From assembly GCF_014303735.1 (NCBI RefSeq), contig NZ_CP060296.1, forward strand, positions 434,001-498,000: DNA of 64,000 bases, given 5' to 3'. The notes under the pieces are model-generated. The model was not told where the DNA came from, made no database searches, and was given only the letters and a program-made list of their open reading frames with translations. Shown here piece after piece: positions 8,984 to 17,300 of the stretch (positions within the stretch are counted from its first letter, which is position 1; each line of letters starts with the position of its first letter). This DNA is from Variovorax sp. PAMC28562 (GTDB lineage Bacteria > Pseudomonadota > Gammaproteobacteria > Burkholderiales > Burkholderiaceae_C). The translations under genes were made by a program, and so were the position numbers.

Positions 8984-9676
8984 ATGAACACACCCTCCAC
9001 ATCGTCTTTCCGCAGGTTCTCGCCGCTTGCGTCTGTGCTTCTGGCGTCGGCCACGCTGTTCGGCGCAGCCGTCCTGCCGCTCGCCGCCGCTGCGCAGAGC
9101 CCGGCGGCCACGCCATCTGCCGCTCCCGCCGCCCCGACCGTCCGAATTCGCGGCACCGTCGTCTACGTAGACCAAAGCAAGGTGGTCGTGAAGGACCGCA
9201 GCGGCGAAGTCGTTTCGCTTGCAAGGGTCGCCGACATGCCGATCTCCGAGGTGTACCGCATCAAGCTGAGCGACATCAAGCAAGGCAGCTTCATCGGCAC
9301 TGCAGCCATGCCGCAGGCAGACGGCACGCAAAAGGCGCTCGAAGTTCTGGTGTTCCCCGAGGCCGCGCGTGGAACCGGCGAAGGCCATTTCCCATGGGAC
9401 TTGCAGCCGCAGAGCACCATGACCAATGCGACGGTGGCCGACCTCGCCGCGGCGCCGAAGAACGTGCGCGGCGGCCAGCAACTCAAACTCAGCTACAAGG
9501 GTGGCGAAAAGACCCTGATCGTTCCGCCGAACGTTCCTGTCGTGACCTTCAAGCCAGCCACCGATGCCTTGCTGGTGCCCGGCGCCAACGTGCTGATCAA
9601 TGCGCAAGAGCGCAACGGCACACCGACCGCGCTGCGTGTGCTGGCCGGCCGCAACGGCTTCACGCCGCCGATGTAA
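8984..9676 (+). CDS. Exported protein of unknown function
   Basis: 230 residues beginning with a clear Sec signal peptide (MNTPSTSSFRRFSPLASVLL, cleavage likely after AAAAQS around residue 37). The mature part is predicted beta-rich: VRIRGTVVYVDQSKVVVKDR resembles the small-barrel repeats of DUF5666-like exported proteins, and a second similar stretch (LKLSYKGGEKTLIVP) follows. There are no cysteines in the mature part and no catalytic motif I recognise. ATG at 8984 is chosen because the upstream in-frame extension would overlap the SAH riboswitch. It is divergent from ahcY and alone on its strand. Function not assigned. Confidence 0.75.
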   Translation: MNTPSTSSFRRFSPLASVLLASATLFGAAVLPLAAAAQSPAATPSAAPAAPTVRIRGTVVYVDQSKVVVKDRSGEVVSLARVADMPISEVYRIKLSDIKQGSFIGTAAMPQADGTQKALEVLVFPEAARGTGEGHFPWDLQPQSTMTNATVADLAAAPKNVRGGQQLKLSYKGGEKTLIVPPNVPVVTFKPATDALLVPGANVLINAQERNGTPTALRVLAGRNGFTPPM

Positions 9677-9845
9677 TCGCTGAGCCGAACGGGTCGCGCC
9701 GCATACGCTGCGCGACCCAAGGGAAATCCCGCAAGTAATTTTGCGAAGAGGATCACCGCAGCAGCGTTGTCGGGGCGTATCGTGGCGACGGATTTCCGCC
9801 GCTTGCAGGCGTGTTGTCCGCCATCCTCAACCTCAGGAGATTCCC

Positions 9846-10316
9846 ATGGCCACCGCCAAGAAAGCCGCTGCAAAGTCCACTGCCACGCAGGGCGGCACAA
9901 AGATCCCCAGCCCGGCCGACATGCTCAAGGGCATGGCCGAGCGGCTGCAAAACGTCAACCTGACCGGCGCCGGCAGCAAGTTGCTCGACACCGGCCGCAA
10001 GGATCTCCAGGCCGTGATGCAGGCCAACGAAAAGTCATACCAGGGCCTGCAAACGGTGGTGCAGCGGCAGACCGAAATGATCAAGAGCGCCATCAGCGAA
10101 TGGCAGTCGGCAGCGAAGGCGATGCCCGGTAAAGACCCGAAAGAAAATCTTGCCAAGCTCGACGAACTAGGCCGCGCCTCGTTCCAGCGTGCCATCGACG
10201 ACATCAAGGAGCTGGCCGACCTGGCGGCCAAGTCGCAGAAGGACGCCTTCGAAGTCGTGCGCCAGCGGGTGCAGGACAACGTCGACGAAGTGACCAAGCT
10301 GCTGCAGCGCAAGTGA
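9846..10316 (+). CDS. Phasin family protein
   Basis: Phasins coat polyhydroxyalkanoate granules and control their size. The 156 residues start with a Lys/Ala-rich segment (MATAKKAAAKSTATQ), followed by a long amphipathic helical region containing NLTGAGSKLLDTGRKDLQAV, QTEMIKSAISEWQ and a repeated-heptad C-terminal helix ending VTKLLQRK. This is the Phasin_2/TIGR01841 pattern. AGGAGA lies six bases before ATG 9846; the open frame extends upstream but lacks a ribosome site. Isolated gene; the PHA synthase is not in this window. Confidence 0.85.
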   Translation: MATAKKAAAKSTATQGGTKIPSPADMLKGMAERLQNVNLTGAGSKLLDTGRKDLQAVMQANEKSYQGLQTVVQRQTEMIKSAISEWQSAAKAMPGKDPKENLAKLDELGRASFQRAIDDIKELADLAAKSQKDAFEVVRQRVQDNVDEVTKLLQRK

Positions 10317-10433
10317 TTGGTGCTGCCGGCGCGCTCGACGCGACCGGCATGACCACGGCTTTGTGGCGTCGCGCTAGCCCCGTGCGAGAGAAGCCAGGAG
10401 CGCATCCGTAAAATCGGGCAATCCCCCCGCAGA

Positions 10434-12071
10434 TTGCCCACTTTGTCTTTCGCCTCCGAAACCCGTCGCCGTCGCACTTTCGCGATCATCTCCCACCCAG
10501 ACGCCGGCAAGACCACGCTCACTGAAAAGCTCTTGCTGTTCTCAGGAGCGATTCAGATTGCCGGATCGGTCAAGGCGCGCAAGGCCACGCGGCATGCCAC
10601 ATCCGACTGGATGGAGATCGAAAAGCAGCGCGGCATTTCGGTCGCCTCATCGGTCATGCAGATGCTGTACCGCGACCACGTCATCAACCTGCTCGACACG
10701 CCCGGCCACAAGGACTTTTCAGAAGACACCTACCGCGTACTCACCGCGGTCGACTCGGCCCTGATGGTGATCGACGCGGCCAACGGCGTCGAAGCCCAGA
10801 CGCGCCGCCTGATCGAAGTCTGCCGGCAGCGCGACACGCCCATCATCACGTTCGTCAACAAGATGGACCGCGAAGTGCGCGAGCCGCTGGACATCATGGA
10901 CGAGATCGAACGCGAGCTCGGCATGCCCTGCGTACCGATGACCTGGCCGGTCGGTCAGGGCAAATCCTTCGGCGGCATCATGAATCTGCGCACGCAGACC
11001 ATGACGGTGTTCGACTCCGGCAAGGAGCGACTGCCGCAGGAGTTCGAGACGATTCGCCTCGACAACCGCGCCGAGCTCATCAAGCGCTTCGGCAGCGAGT
11101 TCGAATCTGCCGAGCAGAGCATGGAACTGGCAACCGGTGCCTCGCCGACGTGGGACCGCGAAGCCTTTCTCGCCGGTAAGCAGACGCCGGTGTTCTTCGG
11201 CTCTGGCGTCAACAATTTTGGCGTGATGGAGGTGCTCGATGCACTGGTCGACCTGGCGCCACCACCGCAGTCGCGCACCAGCACCACGATGGTCAATCGC
11301 CAGCCGGTGGTGAAAGAGATCCAGCCGGAAGACAAGGACTTTGCCGGCGTCGTGTTCAAGGTGCAGGCCAACATGGATCCATCGCACCGAGACCGCATCG
11401 CCTTCGTGCGCATGGCCTCGGGCAAGTACACGCCTGGCATGAAGCTCAAGGTGCAGCGCACGTCGAAGGAACTGCGCCCGACCAGCGTCGTCACTTTCAT
11501 GAGCCAGCGCCGCGAGGCGGTCGAAGAAGCCTATGCCGGCGACATCGTCGGCTTCACCACGCATGGCGGCGTGCAACTCGGCGACACCATCACCGATGGC
11601 GCCAACCTGATGTTCACCGGCCTGCCCTTCTTTGCGCCCGAACTCTTCATGACGGTGATTTTGAAGAATCCGCTGCGTACCAAGCAGCTTCAACAAGGCC
11701 TGGCGCAACTCGGAGAAGAAGGTGCGATCCAGGTCTTCCGCCCGGAGATCGGCGGGCCGATGTTGCTCGGCGCTGTCGGCCAGCTGCAGTTCGAAGTGGT
11801 GCAGCACCGGTTGAAGGGCGAGTACGACGTCGACGTACGGCTCGAAGGTTGCCAGTACACCGGCGCCCGCTGGATCACTGCCGACACGCCGGCGGAACTT
11901 AAAGACTTCGTCAACGCTTACCCGGCACGCATGGCGCTCGACGCGGCCAACACGCTTGCGTACCTGTGCACGTCGCCGTACGACGTGCGGCTCGCGCAGG
12001 AGCGTTTTCCGAAGATTCATTTTCATCCGTTGCGCGAGCACGCAGGGCTGGCGCTGCAAAGCGCCGGCTGA
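10434..12071 (+). CDS. prfC: Peptide chain release factor 3
   Basis: RF3 is a GTPase that removes RF1/RF2 from the ribosome after termination. Motifs in order: G1 SHPDAGKTTLTEK (about residue 21), DWMEIEKQRGISV (switch 1/G2), DTPGHKDFSEDTYR (G3), FVNKMDRE (G4), then EF-Tu-like domain 2 and the RF3-specific C-terminal domain. 545 residues is slightly longer than E. coli RF3 (529). No ATG fits the conserved N-terminus: the frame must open with TTG at 10434, or TTG at 10443 three codons later. No clear Shine-Dalgarno is visible for either. Confidence 0.95.
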   Translation: MPTLSFASETRRRRTFAIISHPDAGKTTLTEKLLLFSGAIQIAGSVKARKATRHATSDWMEIEKQRGISVASSVMQMLYRDHVINLLDTPGHKDFSEDTYRVLTAVDSALMVIDAANGVEAQTRRLIEVCRQRDTPIITFVNKMDREVREPLDIMDEIERELGMPCVPMTWPVGQGKSFGGIMNLRTQTMTVFDSGKERLPQEFETIRLDNRAELIKRFGSEFESAEQSMELATGASPTWDREAFLAGKQTPVFFGSGVNNFGVMEVLDALVDLAPPPQSRTSTTMVNRQPVVKEIQPEDKDFAGVVFKVQANMDPSHRDRIAFVRMASGKYTPGMKLKVQRTSKELRPTSVVTFMSQRREAVEEAYAGDIVGFTTHGGVQLGDTITDGANLMFTGLPFFAPELFMTVILKNPLRTKQLQQGLAQLGEEGAIQVFRPEIGGPMLLGAVGQLQFEVVQHRLKGEYDVDVRLEGCQYTGARWITADTPAELKDFVNAYPARMALDAANTLAYLCTSPYDVRLAQERFPKIHFHPLREHAGLALQSAG

Positions 12072-12083
12072 GTGCAGCGCGCC

Positions 12084-12881
12084 ATGCTGCCGCTTGCCGA
12101 TTGGCCCGCCGACGCGCGGCGCCATCTCATCGGTGTCTTCACAGACATCGACGACACGCTGACGACCGAAGGCGCGATCACGGACGACGCGCTGCAGGCG
12201 TTGCATGACTTGAAGGCAATTGGCATGAACGTCGTCGCCATCACCGGACGGCCGGTCGGCTGGAGCGCGCCCTTCGCAGCTGCATGGCCGGTCGATGCGA
12301 TCGTTGCCGAGAACGGTGCGGTGGCGCTGATTGCCGACCACGCGGGCGTGTTAATCAAGCGCTACCAGCAAGACGCCACTACGCGCGCCGTCAACTTCAC
12401 GTGCATGCAAGGCGTGCTGGCGCGCATCGAGCACGAAATCCCCGGCGCGCAGCGCGCCACCGACTCACCGGGGCGTGAGACCGACATCGCCATCGACCAC
12501 AGCGAGCTTGCGCAGTTGGACGAGGTGCAAATTGCCGCCGTGGTCGCGCTGATGCGCAGCGAAGGCCTGCACGCGACGGTCAGCAGCATCCACATCAACG
12601 GCTGGTACGGCAACCACAACAAGCTGGTCGGCGCGCGCTGGATCGTGCGCGAACTGTGGGGCCGCGCGCTGGACCCGGAGATCAACCGCTGGGCCTACGT
12701 CGGCGATTCGACCAACGACCAACTGATGTTTGAAGCCTTTGCGCACAGCATCGGCGTGGCGAATGTGCAGCGCTTCGTGCCCAAGCTGACGCACCTGCCG
12801 CGCTACATCACGCAGGGGGAGCGTGGTGCGGGGTTTGCCGAAGTGGCGCGGGCGGTACTGGAAAGTCGCGTCGTGCGCTGA
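12084..12881 (+). CDS. HAD-IIB family phosphatase
   Basis: A Cof/trehalose-phosphatase-like hydrolase. The catalytic DxD motif is in FTDIDDTLT near the N-terminus, with VVAITGRPVGW as motif II, a central C2-type cap, and YVGDSTNDQLMFE as the Mg-binding motif IV. Length is about 265 residues. The substrate is not evident; sugar phosphates are common for HAD-IIB. It follows prfC immediately: a GTG at 12072 abuts the prfC stop and would add four residues (MQRA), while the ATG at 12084 fits the domain start as well. Translation may be coupled to prfC. Confidence 0.82.
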   Translation: MLPLADWPADARRHLIGVFTDIDDTLTTEGAITDDALQALHDLKAIGMNVVAITGRPVGWSAPFAAAWPVDAIVAENGAVALIADHAGVLIKRYQQDATTRAVNFTCMQGVLARIEHEIPGAQRATDSPGRETDIAIDHSELAQLDEVQIAAVVALMRSEGLHATVSSIHINGWYGNHNKLVGARWIVRELWGRALDPEINRWAYVGDSTNDQLMFEAFAHSIGVANVQRFVPKLTHLPRYITQGERGAGFAEVARAVLESRVVR

Positions 12882-12958
12882 GGTTCGGACTTGGCCACAC
12901 GGCGAGCCGAGTCAATCGAGCAAGCCGGGACTTGTTGAGCGCACCGCGGCTTTGGCGT

Positions 12959-14032
12959 TCACGCACCGTCGCCCTGCAGGATCGCGGTGAGCGCCAGATT
13001 GACGTAGTAGTTGCTGCGACCGACCTTCTGCTTGCGTACGAACCCGCCCTCGGCCAGGGCGTCCAGGTACTTGGTCGCGGTCAGGCGTGACAGCTGCAAG
13101 TCCCGCTGGATGAATTCGATCTTGGTATACGGATGCATGAACAGGTTGTTGATCAAATCCTGGCTGTAGAACTTGTAGCCCGCGCGGATGCGTTGCTTGT
13201 AGTCGGCCAGTGCGGCCTTGATCGCGTTGATGGTCCCAATGGTTTGCGCCGCCGTCTGTTGCACCGCCTCCAGCAGGTACAGCACCCATTCTTCCCATCG
13301 GTTTTCGGTGCGCACCGTTTGCAACAAGCGGTAGTAATCGGCCTTGTTGCGCATGATGTAGCTGCTCAGGTAGAGCACCGGGCTATCGAGCAGCCCCTCC
13401 TTGACCAGGTAGAGCACGTTGACGATGCGCCCGGTGCGGCCGTTGCCGTCGTAGAACGGGTGAATGCTCTCGAACTGATGATGGATCAGCGCCATCTTGA
13501 TCAGGGGATCGACAGCAAACAAGTCGGGCTCGTTGATGAAGCGCTCCAACCCACGCATCAGCGCGACGATCTCGGCCGGGTCTTGCGGCGGCGTGTAGAC
13601 GGTGCGGCCGGCGCCATCTTTCAGAGCCGTGCCCGGCAGCTTGCGAAAACCGGCGTTGTTGCGCTCCAGTTCCGATTGGATCTCGACGATCTGATTGGAG
13701 GTGATCAACCCGCTGCTGCGCACCAGATCGAAGCCGATCCGTAGCGCCTGGCGATAGCGCAGCACTTCCTTGGCGGCCGGGTTGGCAAAGGCCTCGGGCA
13801 GCACATCGTCCTTGAACAGTTCATCGTGCGTCGTGATGATGTTCTCGATCTCGGAGCTGGCTTTGGCTTCCTGGAGGCCCAGCGTGTTGATCAGAATGTC
13901 TTGATTCGGGATCGCCGCCGCGATGCCTTTGAGTTCGGCAAGTTGGCGGCTCGCGCTGGCGAGCTTTTTCAGGATTGCCGGCGTGTCAAAACGCCCGGCA
14001 TCGAGCTGCTCAAGGGGCGGGAGGCTGTGCAT
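12959..14032 (-). CDS. Fic family protein (AMPylator-type) with winged-helix C-terminus
   Basis: 357 residues. The Fic active-site loop HPFYDGNGRTGR (residues 191-202) is intact, so transfer of AMP or another nucleotide monophosphate to a protein is expected. An N-terminal inhibitory helix motif of the form [S/T]xxxE[G/N] is present at residues 59-64 (SSEIEN), making it a class II, self-inhibited Fic. A Fic_N domain precedes the core. The C-terminal ~80 residues form a winged helix (IEFIQRDLQLSRLTATKYLD then GGFVRKQKVGRSNYY) that could bind DNA. The gene stands alone, with an AT-rich, palindrome-bearing upstream region unlike its neighbours, which suggests acquisition. Confidence 0.9.
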   Translation of the reverse strand: MHSLPPLEQLDAGRFDTPAILKKLASASRQLAELKGIAAAIPNQDILINTLGLQEAKASSEIENIITTHDELFKDDVLPEAFANPAAKEVLRYRQALRIGFDLVRSSGLITSNQIVEIQSELERNNAGFRKLPGTALKDGAGRTVYTPPQDPAEIVALMRGLERFINEPDLFAVDPLIKMALIHHQFESIHPFYDGNGRTGRIVNVLYLVKEGLLDSPVLYLSSYIMRNKADYYRLLQTVRTENRWEEWVLYLLEAVQQTAAQTIGTINAIKAALADYKQRIRAGYKFYSQDLINNLFMHPYTKIEFIQRDLQLSRLTATKYLDALAEGGFVRKQKVGRSNYYVNLALTAILQGDGA

Positions 14033-14044
14033 CAGACTGGATTA

Positions 14045-14085
14045 AAGTTTTCTTGCATGTTATCTCCAACATGCATAGAAAACTT
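14045..14085. promoter_or_regulatory. Long imperfect palindrome upstream of the Fic gene (candidate operator)
   Basis: Two nested inverted-repeat arms, AAGTTTTC (14045-14052) with GAAAACTT (14078-14085) and TGCATGTT (14054-14061) with AACATGCA (14068-14075), flank a 6-base centre. A second inverted repeat, TAGAAA/TTTCTA (14076-14094), overlaps its outer arm. The site ends 12 bases upstream of the Fic ATG. Autoregulation by the protein's own winged helix is an inference. Confidence 0.55.
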
Positions 14086-14153
14086 GAATTTCTATACACG
14101 TTGGCGCCGACGTGTTTAAAGAACGGCTAAAGTTATGCACGTAACGCCCCCCC

Positions 14154-14246
14154 CTACTGCCCCTTCGCCAGCCCCAGTTTCTCGATCAAGACCTTCTCCC
14201 GCGCCATCGTGTCCTGCGCAAATTGGGTGTACCGGGCCGAGGACAT
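14154..14246 (-). pseudogene. Possible C-terminal remnant of a Bug/TctC solute receptor, or a 30-residue small ORF
   Basis: This stretch encodes SSARYTQFAQDTMAREK followed by VLIEKLGLAKGQ and a stop, which resembles the last helix of Bug-type tricarboxylate-binding proteins. Nothing of the remaining ~290 residues of such a protein is visible upstream. An AAGGAG sequence precedes the local ATG at 14246, so a translated small peptide is an alternative. The rest of the 14086-14395 gap shows no other recognisable feature. Confidence 0.3.
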
Positions 14247-14395
14247 GAGGGAGACTCCTTGACTGGGCCCAAATTGGACCGAGCCAGCTTCCGGCCAGCA
14301 ATCGGGAAGTCCCGCCCGCGACGTGCGCACCCTGATGCGCAGCGGCAGGTACGCCGCCGGCGCAAACCCCTCCAGCGCAGCGCCACCCAACGCGC

Positions 14396-17300
14396 CTATG
14401 CCCGCGCCAGCACAGGCCCCAACGCCACGCCGGTGTGCGTGCCCAAACGCACCACTTCTTCCGGCGGCGCCGCCGCCACGACGCGCCCACCGGCGTTACC
14501 ACCTTCAGGCCCAAGGTCGATGACCCAGTCGGCCTCGGCGACGACATCCAGATCGTGCTCGATCACCACCACGCTATGCCCGCCGTTCACCAGCCGGTGC
14601 AGCACATGGATCAGCTTCTCGACATCGGCCATGTGCAGCCCGACGGTCGGCTCGTCCAGCACGTACAACGTGTGCGGCGCCTTCTGACCGCGCCGTGTGA
14701 TGTCGTCGCGCACCTTGCTCAGTTCGGTCACCAGCTTGATGCGCTGCGCCTCGCCGCCGCTCAGCGTCGGAGACGGCTGGCCCAACGTCAGGTAGCCGAG
14801 CCCCACGTCTTTCAGCAACTGCATTGGATGGCTGATGTTCGGCATGGCCGCGAAGAATTCGACGGCATCGTCTACCTCCATCTGCAGCACTTCGCCGATG
14901 CTCTTGCCGCGCCAGCTCACCGCCAGCGTCTCGGGATTGAAGCGCGCGCCGTGACACACCTCGCACGGCACCTTCACGTCGGGCAAAAAGCTCATCTCGA
15001 TAGTGCGCACACCGGCACCGTCGCATCCAGCGCAGCGGCCTTCTCCGGTGTTGAAGCTGAAGCGCGCCGGACCGTAGCCGCGGGCCTTGGCTTCCAGCGT
15101 GTCGGCGAACAGCTTCCGGATGGTGTCCCAGAAACCGATGTAGGTGGCAGGGCAGCTGCGCGGCGTCTTGCCGATCGGCGTCTGGTCGACTTCCAGCACG
15201 CGGTCGATGGTTTCGTAGCCCTCGACCGCGCTGCAGCCGGCCCACCTGGCGCGCTTGCCTGCGGCATCGTTATCGCGGCCGGCCTTGGTCATTCGCTGCA
15301 CCACGATCGCATACACGTTGGCCAGCAGCACGTCGCGCGCCAGCGTCGACTTGCCCGAGCCGCTGACGCCGGTGACCGCCACCAATCGATGCAACGGCAA
15401 CGACGCCGTCACCTCCTGCAGGTTGTGCAGATTGGCACCGCGCACCGTCAACCAGCCGGGGGCACCCACTTCGGGCGCCGGCACCGGGCGGCGCTCCTGC
15501 AGCGGATGCTTGATGGCATCGCGCAGATAGCGGCCAGTCTGCGAATCGGCCGCTGCCTCGATGTCGGCGACCGAGCCCTCGGCCACGAGTCGCCCGCCGC
15601 GCTTGCCCGCGCTCGGGCCGATGTCGATGATGTGGTCGGCGCGCCGGATCGTGTCTTCGTCGTGCTCGACCACCACCAGCGTGTTGCCTTTTTCGCCGAG
15701 CTTGTGCAGCGCGTCGAGAAGGATCTGGTTGTCGCGTGCATGCAGTCCGATGGTCGGCTCGTCGAGCACATAGCAAACGCCCTGCAGGTTGCTGCCGAGC
15801 TGCGCCGCCAGGCGAATGCGCTGGGCCTCGCCGCCGCTCAATGTGGGCGCGCCACGGTCGAGCGTGAGGTAGCCGAGTCCGACTTCCTTGAGGAATTCGA
15901 GGCGGCTCTTGATTTCCGGTACCAGGTCACGCGCGATCTCCGCTTCGCGCCCGACCAGCTGCAGTGTTTCGAACCACTCGCGCACTTCGATCACGCTCAT
16001 GCGCGCGAGTTGCGTGATGCCGATGCCGCCCAGGCCGAACGGGTTCACGGCGCCTGTGGCCGGTGCGTCGGGCGCGGCTCCGAACAGTACGGCACGCGCG
16101 ATCGCATTCAGCCGCGTGCCTTCGCAGGTCGGGCAGGCCACGTCACCGACGTCTTCGGCCTCCGGCTCCGCAAAGGTTTGCTCGCGGCCCTTCTGGTCGG
16201 CGCCGAGCACCGAGTCGTCGAACACCTTGCGTTGGTCCTTGTTCAGCTTGACGCCGGTGCCGACGCAATCGGGACACCAGCCGTGCTTGCTGTTGTACGA
16301 GAAGAGCCGCGGGTCGAGTTCGGTGTAGCTGGTGCTGCAGATCGGGCAGGCCCGCAACGTAGAGAACACATGCACGTGGCCGATGCCATGGGTCGGCGCG
16401 TTGGCCATCATCGCGGCGCGCAGGCCGGTGAGTTCGCTCAACACATGAACGACGCCCTTGCCATGTTCCAGCGCGCGGCGCAGCGCGTCGCGCAACTCGG
16501 CTTCGTTCTCCGGCAGCACATCGAGACTCGCCACCGGCAGTTCGATGCTGTGCTCCTTGAAACGGTCGATGCGAGGAAAACCGGTCGTCGGCAAGAAACC
16601 GCCGTCGACACGCAAATGCGTGAAGCCACGCGGACGGGCCCAATCGGCGAGTTCGGTGTACACGCCCTTGCGATTGCTCACCAACGGCGCCAGCAAACCG
16701 ATGTGCTGCCCACGGAAATTCTTCAGCAACTGCGCCGCGATGCTGTCGGGCGTTTGCGGCTGCACGGCTGCACCGTCGTTGACGCAATGCTGGATGCCGA
16801 GCTTGACGTACAGCAGCCGCAAAAAGTGCCACACCTCGGTGGTGGTGCCGACCGTGCTCTTGCGGCCGCCACGCGACAGGCGCTGCTCGATCGCCACCGT
16901 GGGTGGAATGCCATACACCGCGTCGACCTCGGGCCGACCCGCCGGCTGCACGATGCTGCGCGCATACGCGTTCAGCGATTCGAGGTAACGGCGCTGCCCT
17001 TCGTTGAAGAGGATGTCGAACGCGAGCGTTGACTTGCCAGAGCCGCTGACGCCGGTGACCACGCTGAACTTGCCGCGCGGAATGTCGACGGAAAGGTTCT
17101 TCAGGTTGTGCTCGCGCGCGTTCACGATCTGGATCGCGTTGCTGCCCGGCGCCTTGGTTTTCGTCTTGCCCGAATAGCGGCGCGCATTGCGCTCGGCCAC
17201 CTTGTAGGCGTCGGGGCCGATCGCCAGTTCATAGTCGGCCAATGCTGCGCCGGTGAGCGATGCGCGGTCTTCGCGCAAGGCCTCGGGCGTGCCGGTCGCC

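Noticed and set aside
10719..12341. 540-codon open frame on the minus strand
   Set aside because: Antisense to prfC, whose GTPase motifs are intact.
14435..17032. 865-codon open frame on the plus strand
   Set aside because: It is antisense to the UvrA-like gene, with no recognisable domain and His/Arg/Gln-rich composition typical of a GC-rich shadow frame.
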